Below, piece after piece: positions 56,518-64,000 of a stretch of 64,000 bases of DNA; positions within the stretch are counted from its first letter, which is position 1, and each line of letters starts with the position of its first letter. Position numbers and translations under genes: made by a program. Below the pieces are notes generated by a model. It was not told the origin of the DNA and made no database searches. It saw only the letters and a list, made by a program, of their open reading frames with translations. The DNA is from Trametopsis cervina (taxonomy: Eukaryota > Basidiomycota > Agaricomycetes > Polyporales > Irpicaceae): assembly GCA_022385755.1 (NCBI GenBank), contig MU278390.1:37302-101301 (forward strand), given 5' to 3'.

Positions 56518-59500
56518 ATGGCGGAAGCGAGATCGAGCGATGATAGTGCTTCGCCTTACATCTCAGTTTCAGGTGAGCGGGTTTTTACTCGTCTCAATCT
56601 TCAAGGCTCACATTGCCATCGATAGACATTCAATGCTTGAACCTCTCTGGCAGTCCCGCTAGGTATTACGTGACGCTTACTGCGCCTGGAACCAAGCGCA
56701 AAACTGCTATGTGCCAGAATACACAGAATCCAACATGGCATGAACCATTAGTTATGTGAGTTTTTTTCTTCAGCATCGGAATCACCCATTGATTCGTCTT
56801 TCAAGTGATGTAACAGGACAGTCATCAATGACTCTTACTGTCTGGAAGTACTACAGTATTTGTCGCGACAAACCCATTGGCTCTGTCAATATTGGCATCG
56901 ATAATGTTACCCAAGGTAAAAGCCACTGCGATATTGCTCTTTAGAGTTGTGTGTCTAACGTAAGAAAACTATAGACACTCAACTCGAGCTCACGCTGCGC
57001 AGACCTTCCAATGTCAGGATGCGGGTCACGCCGAGCGCGAGTATACTGTGTAAAGTCACTAAATTGAACAGAACGCAAATGCTCAGTCAAGCCGTATCTC
57101 GCGCAAAAGACGATTCCAGGAAGCTGAGCAAGGCACCGGCGTGGGTGCGGAGAGTTTGGGGCCTTAAAGACAACGTGGATGACACGGCAAGCGCCGTGCA
57201 AGCGGATGTTGTTGCGTGGGAGCCTATTTTTGAGAATATCAGGGTGTTTGCTGGCTTGGTTAAGGACATATCCGAAGTGCGTTTAAATATTCCTACCGTT
57301 TCCGGAGGAGGCTGAAACTAATCTGCTCAGATTCATATGTACGCTAACGCAGCAATGACAGTCCTCTCGGTGGTGCCAACGGTAAGTATATTACGTTATC
57401 ATGATTTGGAGTTGAATCTGACAACAGAGCAGATGATCAACAATCAGCTCAAGACTGACGAGCAGCTCCATAAGCTTGTCCTTACAATGAACCGGGCGTA
57501 TGAATTCGTCGACAAGGTATCCCCTCTGGAGCACATCAAACTCCACGTCAAATTCTTTGAGAAGATGGCACGTGCGACGCTCGAATGCGGATGCTTTATC
57601 AGGGAGTACGTCGACAGCGGCAGCTTCGGTGAGTTACTCCTAGCTTCGCAGACATAGTATACAAGTCGTCTCACTCATTCTCACTTCAGTCGCCCGCGTC
57701 ATCAGAGGCATCGTCTCTGACGCAGCAACAAAAGAGCAGATCGAGAACCACATGCAGGCCTTGATCTCGCTTATGGACGAATTCAAGGAGAATAGTATTA
57801 TACGCGCGGAGATCTTAGCAGGGTTGATCAAAGGGACTGTGGACAAACTGGAGGTCTCAGTAGTGCGCACCTTGCAGAGCACGGACTTGATTAAGGGCGC
57901 AGTGGAAGAAGCGTGTAAGCAGTCCGAGAATTCCCCTGCAGTACATTTCTCACGTCTACTCAGTGGCAAAGAACTATATGGATGACATGCGTTACGCTAC
58001 TGAAGCAGGATGCATCCCGGAAAAGCGATGCTTGACAGGCACTCGCCTCCACCTTCTTCAGTCTATCACTGATAAGCTACTTGGCGGAATGACCGCGGAG
58101 GGGCCGCAGACGAAGCGCATAGTGCTTCTTACAGGGGTTGCCGGATCTGGGAAGTCTGCTGTGGCCAACGAGATTGCGGAGCACTTCAAGTCCCTTGATA
58201 GACTCGGAGCGTCGTTTTGCTTCGATGCGTCCCGTCAGACCGAATTGTCCTTGGATCGCTTCCTGAGTACGATCTCCCGAGGCCTTGCTGATCTAGATGT
58301 AGGGTGGAGGAACGCTCTGGTGGAAGTCATCAAGCATTCCAAGGACCTACGGACTACGCGGTCGCCGCAACAGCAATTCAATGATTTCATTTTGAAGCCG
58401 GCGCAGAACCTCGGGTTCATAGGGCCGATTGTCGTGGTCATCGACGCGATAGACGAAGTGGCGGCAAAGGATCGCAAGCTCCTCGTGGAATGCCTCAAGG
58501 GCATGGCGGAGAATGAGAAATTACCTCCCAATATCCGTTTCCTTATCACCTCACGCCCCGAACCTAGCATTGTCGACGACCTCGCGCAATTGGATAATGT
58601 GGACGTTCAAAATATCCTAGGTGATACTGCTGAGATTGGGGACGACATCCGCCTCTTCGTTGAGCATGAGCTCACAATTAAATTCCCCGAGCCGAAGAGG
58701 GCCGAGATTAGGGAACACTGGGCACCTGTGCTGGTCGAGCGCGCCGAGAACCTGTTCCAATGGGCTGCTACTGCGTGTACATTCATCACACAGAAGATAG
58801 CTGGGTCAACACCAGAGACGAGATTTTCCACACTGAAGGCAGGAGGCCATTCCACACTGTATACCTTGTATGAATCAATCCTCAACGCAATCGTCGAAAA
58901 TACCGCGAAAGGCGATTCGTCGATATCCAAGGCGGACATGATTGCGAAAGTGCACCGTGTACTAGCTCTGATTCTTACCGCACGCGAGCCACTACCGTGG
59001 ACAGCGTGGACAGTGCTCTTATTACATGATAACGCTTTACAAGACTTCTTGGGAGTGGTTCCCTACCTGGGGTCCCTGCTTCGGGGCGCATCCGAAGGTG
59101 CGCCGGAACCCATACAGCCCCTGCATACGTCCTTCCGAGACTACATCACTCTCCCTGACGGCACCTACACTATCGATATCGTGGTGGCCGAAACGACGCT
59201 GGCAACATTATCGTTTCTGGTGATGGAACGCAATCTAAAATTCAACATCTGCAACCTCGAAACGTCACATATAGCAAACAAGGACGTCCCGGACCTTTCT
59301 GAGAGGATACAGCAGAACATCTCTCCTGCGCTGGCATACGCCTGCCGGTTCTGGACCTCTCATCTGGCGGCAACACCTCACAAACAGTTTCCGCTTGACT
59401 CGCTATTCTCATTCCTGGAAGAGAGGCTCTTCTTCTGGGTTGAAGTGGCATCTCTCCTCAGGATAGTCGGCCCCGCGTCTGTTGGGATCAAGGAGGTTCA

Positions 59501-62078
59501 GAAGTGGTCTCAGGTGCGTACATTGTGGATTGAATATGTGGACGGGATTTCTCATAGGCAAACACGCAGAGACTAGACCCTACCACGGACAAGCAGCTAC
59601 CCGAACTGGCCAAGATACTCGGTGAAGTCGACCAGTTTTTGTCGATGTGTATACCCGCGATATCCGTCTCCACTCCTCACCTCTACCTGTCTGCTTCAGC
59701 ATACGTCCCCAACACGTCGTTCATACACCGCTGCTATTCTGAAATTTACACTGGTGGCGTCCGTGTCATCAACAAGGAGGACGTGCGTTGGCCGGAGTGT
59801 ATCCTTCGCGTTGTTACCGAAAGTATTATCCTTGACATTGCTGTCTCGCCTGATGGTCGTATCTTTGCGACGGCCCACAATGAGGAGGTGGTCAGGCTCT
59901 GGGATGTGGTGACTGGAGAGCGTGTGGGCGAGCCCTTGAAAGGTCATACAGCCTTGGTCATGTCGGTTGCGTTCTCTCCCGACAGCAAGACCCTTGCCTC
60001 GGGCTCAGGTGATGGCACTGTCCGCCTCTGGAATGCGGAGACTGGAACGCAGATAGGCGGTGCTCTCACAGGTCATGCATTGTCTGTCACGTCGGTAGCA
60101 TTCTTGCAAGACAGCAAGACATTGCTCTCGGGCGATGAGGATGGCACAGCCCGGAGGTGGAATGTGTTAAGTGGAGAATTAGTTGGTGAAGCCCTTACGC
60201 GCCATGAAGATTCCGCCAGTCCAGCTGCCTTCTCGCCACATGGGGAGATATTTGCTATGGGAATGAAGAATGGGTCAGTCTATGTTTCAAATATAGAGAC
60301 AGGAAAGCTAGTGTATGCGCCTCTCGAGGGCCACACAGGTCGCGTTGATGCGGTTGCATTCTCGCAAGATGGCCGGACACTCGCATCTGGCGCAAAAGAC
60401 CGCACAATTCGACTTTGGGATGTAGCGACCGGGCAGCCGAAGGGTGATCCCCTTGAAGGTCACGAAAACTGGGTCGGATGTGTTGTGTTTTCCCCTGATG
60501 GGCGAATCCTTGCGTCAGGCTCGTGGGATCACAGTATACGGCTGTGGACAGTACATACCGGGAAGCCAGTTGGTGATCCGCTCATTGGTCACTCCAGTGT
60601 AGTTTCCTCGCTTGCCTTCTGCCCTGACAACCAGAGCCTGGTCTCGGTCTCATGGGACAACACCATTCGGGTGTGGAAGACAGAGGCCATGCAGGCAGAA
60701 GACGTGCTCACCACTGGCCACAGTCATGCTGTCTACGCGGTCGCATTCTCGCCAGGTAATGAGATTGCAGCATCGGGGTCGTACGATGGCACGGTCCGCT
60801 TGTGGGATGTTCGCACTGGGCGGCCTGTGGGAGAGCCTCTCCGTTGCCATACAGAAGGGGTGACGTCAGTGGCGTTTTCCCCTGATGGGAGGACTATCGC
60901 GTCGGCCTCGTACGATGGCACTATTTGGCTCTGGAACGCGCACACAGGAAAGCCGATATGCGAACCCCCCGTTGGACACTCTAACTCTGTTCGCTCTGTG
61001 GTGTTCTCCCCGGACAGCACAATCGTCGCATCGGGCTCAGATGACTACACAATCCGGCTGTGGAGCGCGCTGACAGGCAAACAGCTTGGACCGCCTTTGA
61101 CTGGACACAGCAACGAGGTGACATCTGTTGCCTTCTCGCCGAATGGCCGCTGTCTTGCCTCGGGGTCATATGACGAGACGATCATGCTGTGGGACATGAC
61201 AACGAGGGAGCACATCGGCGAGCCTCTCTACCATGAGGCTCTCCACCATGGTGCCATTGTCTTTTCAGTCGCCTTCTCGCCGAATGGGCAGATCATCGCA
61301 TCAGGAGGGAACGACACCACTATTCGGCTGTGGCGCGTGGACACACGAGAGCTCATCGGTGCTCCTCTACTAGGTCACACTGGCCCTGTCTGCTCTGTTG
61401 CCTTTTCGCCCCGTGGAAAGATGCTTGTCTCCGGCTCGGGGGACGGGACAATCCGTCTGTGGGACATCGCGACCTGCAAGCCCATCGGAGGCCCTCTCAG
61501 AGGACACACTGGCTGGGTCAACTCCGTCGCCTTCTCTCCAGACGGCGCAACCATTCTCTCCGGCTCGGACGACCACACGATTCGGCTGTGGCGTCTGCCC
61601 GTCGTCGACTCTACGTTTTCCGCTTACCACTCGTCTTCTGAAGTATCCCCCTCTCTCCATTCGCAAGTGGGAAGCAGTGTCGTAGTTGCCGATACACACT
61701 GCGACGACACTGTGGCCTCTGTCAGCATGTCTGTCACCAGTGCCGTCCTCAATGATGGTAGGTTCTTGCCTTCCACCATCCCCTCCCTAATCCGTGCACA
61801 GCTCATCTTTGATCACCCTCTCCGTTTCAGAGTCCTCACCAGCATCAGCTACATCACCGACGAGTCAGGGAATTCTCAACACTGATTCATCAATTCTGGA
61901 CGATGAGAGTGGCTATATGCTGGGCCCCGAGAGCGAACTGCTCTTCTGGGTTCCTCCGGACTACCGTACAGGACTCTACCGAACTAATACGCAATGGGCT
62001 GTAGGTGCACGTTCGCTACGTCTTGATCTCTCCCGCTTCGCGCATGGAGAGGGCTGGGAGGGATGTCGAGGGCACTAA
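56518..62078 (+). CDS. C2-NACHT-WD40 NLR-like protein, NLR2
   Basis: Nine exons keep frame to 1705 codons: 56518-56572, 56626-56755, 56806-56915, 56975-57276, 57331-57628, 57690-57914, 57964-59513, 59558-61757, 61831-62078. Five exon lengths (1, 2, 4, 5 and, within 6 nt, 7) equal those of NLR1. The C2-like domain shows PARYYVTL, NTQNPTWHEPLV and PIGSVNIGID. P-loop GVAGSGKSA lies at about 431-439 and Walker B VVVIDAIDEV at about 530-539, followed by NLFQWAATA and LHTSFRDYIT. Fourteen WD40 units (about 975-1600) make two seven-blade propellers; unit 4 is the most degenerate. The C terminus has LLFWVPPDYR and LDLSRFAHGEGW. Apparent stops near 57657 and 57985 fall in introns. Intact; ligand and output unknown. 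Confidence 0.92.
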
Positions 62079-63150
62079 TTTCAGCAGTTTGCATCCCCTC
62101 TACATGTACCAATCTTCTCTAGATCCGTCACGTTGCTTTCGATATTACGATCTCGGTCTTTCTATTTTTTTATAATCATGCATTCTATTACTCCCTTTGA
62201 CATTGCACGTACAATGAATAAGACTCAGGTCCCGGCCGCGCAATTGAGTGTGAGTACAAGATACAACCTCTTTACCCGTCCTCCCTTGCGACTACGCTGA
62301 GATGGCGGACATGCATCCGACTCGTACTCATTCCTCACATGACCGTTTACACAGTATTCCGCTGCTCCCTTCCACAGCCGACGGAGCGCAGAGACTACAA
62401 AGCATTGAGGCCCTACAGTCCGCTAGCCCAAATCCTGTCCGTTGCAAACCCATGGCCCGACTTTCTAACGGACAATACTCCCGTGCCATCCTTCCACGTT
62501 ACGCCTCGAAGTGACGTGCCCCTCTTAATTGTGCTGAATAACATACTGGGCCGTGCTTAAAAATCCGCACACACCGAATAGAGGGCCATTGAGACAGAAC
62601 CAATTGTGGTAGGAGTAGAGTGAACGCTCGTACCTGTGACTGCAGTGTTTCATAATCACTAAGTAAGTAATGGGCAGGGCGTAAATGACCATCCTTCCAA
62701 AGCTTCATTGTCGACCGAGATAAACTACCACCAACGGCCTTGATAGACAAGATCACTCATGCGGTGAGAAACCCCATCCCTGCTTCGCTGCCGCAGCGGG
62801 CATCGCAAGTCCCTGCGACGAATCGATGATTCAGTAATAGCGAGTAAGAGAAAAGCTGAGTACGCACCTCGATGTGGCGGATAGCGTGCGAGGCACTCAC
62901 ACAGTTCTCTTCTATTTCGCCAGGCCCTTTTCCTCTCCATGACCGTCAACTCGCCGCTCCCATACTCCACGCCCACCATAACCGCCACATCCGCTTGCGA
63001 TACCCACACGTCCGAGCACCATCCCTCTGTAGCATAAGCTCGGTTTGTTTGCCTCCTCCCCGAGTAAGTCCCATCCGCTCTCGCCCATTGTCGTCGTTAG
63101 CATGTATGCCGAGAATCGACAGACGAACAGACCCTGTCTGTTGCTGGCGT
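62079..63150. other. Conserved 3' flank of NLR2
   Basis: Matches 22.4-21.55 kb inverted. It contains a 28-codon plus frame starting MNKTQVPAAQLSV (about 62215) whose first residues are kept behind NLR1, the YKALRPYSPLAQIL stretch (about 62395), and on the minus strand (63009-62725) a frame WVSQADVAVMVGVEYGSG that aligns with the plus frame at 21.74 kb. A small gene convergent with the NLR is possible; it is better preserved here than behind NLR1. Confidence 0.4.
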
Positions 63151-64000
63151 TGAGATTATCCGTGTGTCATGGAAGGTGGAGCCGATGGCATTCGAGGGCA
63201 GTCGTGGCTTATATTATGCGCAACGCGGGTTGAATGCATGCACGCGGGCCCTGGTTCGGTGGGAGAGGACGTTCTGTTAGTCAAGGCTCGTACATGTATG
63301 TCGAGGACGTTCACGGGTGGACGTCTTCAAGATCGACGGTGTCGGGAAACTACAACCGACGGCTGATGTTGTCATGTCCTCGACGCGACCACATCCAGTT
63401 AGCTAACATGACATCAAGGAAATACGAACATGACACTGGTGCTCACGAGAAGCGCATATGCACAGCCAGGTGAGTGCTGGTACAGCGATGCCGGCCCTCG
63501 TGCGGATGGTCAACGTCTTGCGTAGGAGTACAAGACGTCAAAGCGGTCTATGCCGTCCTTCAGTAGCGGCAATGAAAAACGATATGAGCATCAAGCGTAC
63601 GTACCATACGGGTGAGTGCGTTCATAAGAGCACAAGCTCATGCCAATGAGGCCGAGTCGCAGACGTCCCTAGAGTGCGAGGATGCGGATGCGTTCGACGT
63701 CCCTAAAATGATGTACCCGCTGTCGGTTAGTGCACAACACCAAATGACGGTCAAAAATATATACCTTCGATATTGCGAGCTGGTGAGGTTGTAGAGTGAC
63801 TACGGCGGGAGCGAGAGTCAGATAAAAATCGAGTTTTGTCGGGGACTCACCACAAGTCCCGGAACGTATGATGGCACATGCAGTTAGCTTCACCACCCTT
63901 TGTATATACAACGGTCGATGCTGCGCGCACGTTACGGTCCATTGTGCTTGAGAGAGCTTCTATGGGAGCGCAATGGCCCGCCTGAGTCTCAACGATGCCC
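63151..64000. other. Intergenic, nothing recognised
   Basis: Only short frames of 60-80 codons on both strands. No match to other parts of the window was noticed. Confidence 0.4.

Larger units (their letters stand above)
53030..63150 (+). repeat. Right arm of inverted duplication N
   Basis: Mirror of 21551-30900: R1 remnant, broken hypothetical gene(-), NLR upstream region, NLR2(+), conserved 3' flank. Confidence 0.8.

Noticed and set aside
57629..57689. Apparent premature stop in NLR2 after exon 5
   Set aside because: The stop lies inside a 61-nt GTGAGT..CTTCAG intron at the same place as the NLR1 intron, and splicing restores the frame in both.
1..64000. One large palindrome covering the window
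   Set aside because: Gene pairs give two separate midpoints (about 22.5 and 42.3 kb), so at least two overlapping inversions are needed.
1..64000. tRNA, rRNA or CRISPR features
   Set aside because: A scan for B-box-like GGTTCGAAT motifs with a plausible cloverleaf, rRNA-like blocks and regularly spaced repeats found none; a tRNAscan run would settle the tRNA question.

Overview
Organism and basis. This looks like nuclear DNA of an agaricomycete basidiomycete, plausibly a polypore-type wood-decay fungus. Genes carry many 45-75 nt GT..AG introns with branch-point-like motifs. The families present are typical of such genomes: fungal-type FunK1 kinases, NACHT-WD40 NLR-like proteins, DUF6533/DUF6534 multi-membrane proteins and a 14-TM MFS exporter. 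I saw no prokaryotic features, CRISPR array, rRNA or convincing tRNA. Layout by position: partial DUF6533 gene (1-694, -); MFS transporter (1.87-4.09 kb, +); DUF6534 membrane protein (4.50-6.63 kb, -); FunK1 kinase K1 (8.79-11.61 kb, +) with a small convergent gene (11.61-12.48 kb, -); FunK1 K2 (15.13-17.97 kb, -); C2-NACHT-WD40 gene NLR1 (22.57-28.17 kb, -); FunK1 K3 (32.63-35.47 kb, -); a hypothetical gene (35.95-37.78 kb, +); second DUF6534 (39.46-41.58 kb, +); second MFS (42.18-44.39 kb, -); third DUF6534 (48.62-50.66 kb, +); a hypothetical gene (50.7-52.0 kb, -); NLR2 (56.52-62.08 kb, +). Gene-poor stretches hold decayed copies and dispersed repeats. Architecture. Almost everything occurs at least twice, in three overlapping duplications. 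Arm A, MFS-DUF6534-FunK1-small ORF, lies at about 1.87-12.1 kb and inverted at about 32.2-44.4 kb. Arm N, an NLR with its decayed divergent neighbour and both flanks, lies at about 21.5-30.9 kb and inverted at about 53.0-63.1 kb. The K2 block (13.1-18.3 kb) is a direct copy of the K3 block (29.9-35.7 kb). Read on the minus strand, 44.4 to 21.5 kb is one continuous unit MFS-DUF6534-FunK1-small ORF-pseudogene-NLR. The plus-strand version of the same unit is split into 1.9-12.1 kb and 53-63 kb. This suggests an inverted copy sits inside its sister copy (inference). How the genes may work together. NACHT-WD40 proteins act in fungal non-self recognition and programmed cell death in the studied cases. 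FunK1 kinases, DUF6533/6534 membrane proteins and MFS exporters are amplified families, mostly without assigned roles. A fast-evolving recognition, signalling and transport locus is a reasonable hypothesis, but only the family assignments and the duplication structure are seen directly. Exon models for both NLRs, all three FunK1 genes, the first MFS gene and the 35.95 kb gene were built by hand from splice sites and keep frame throughout.
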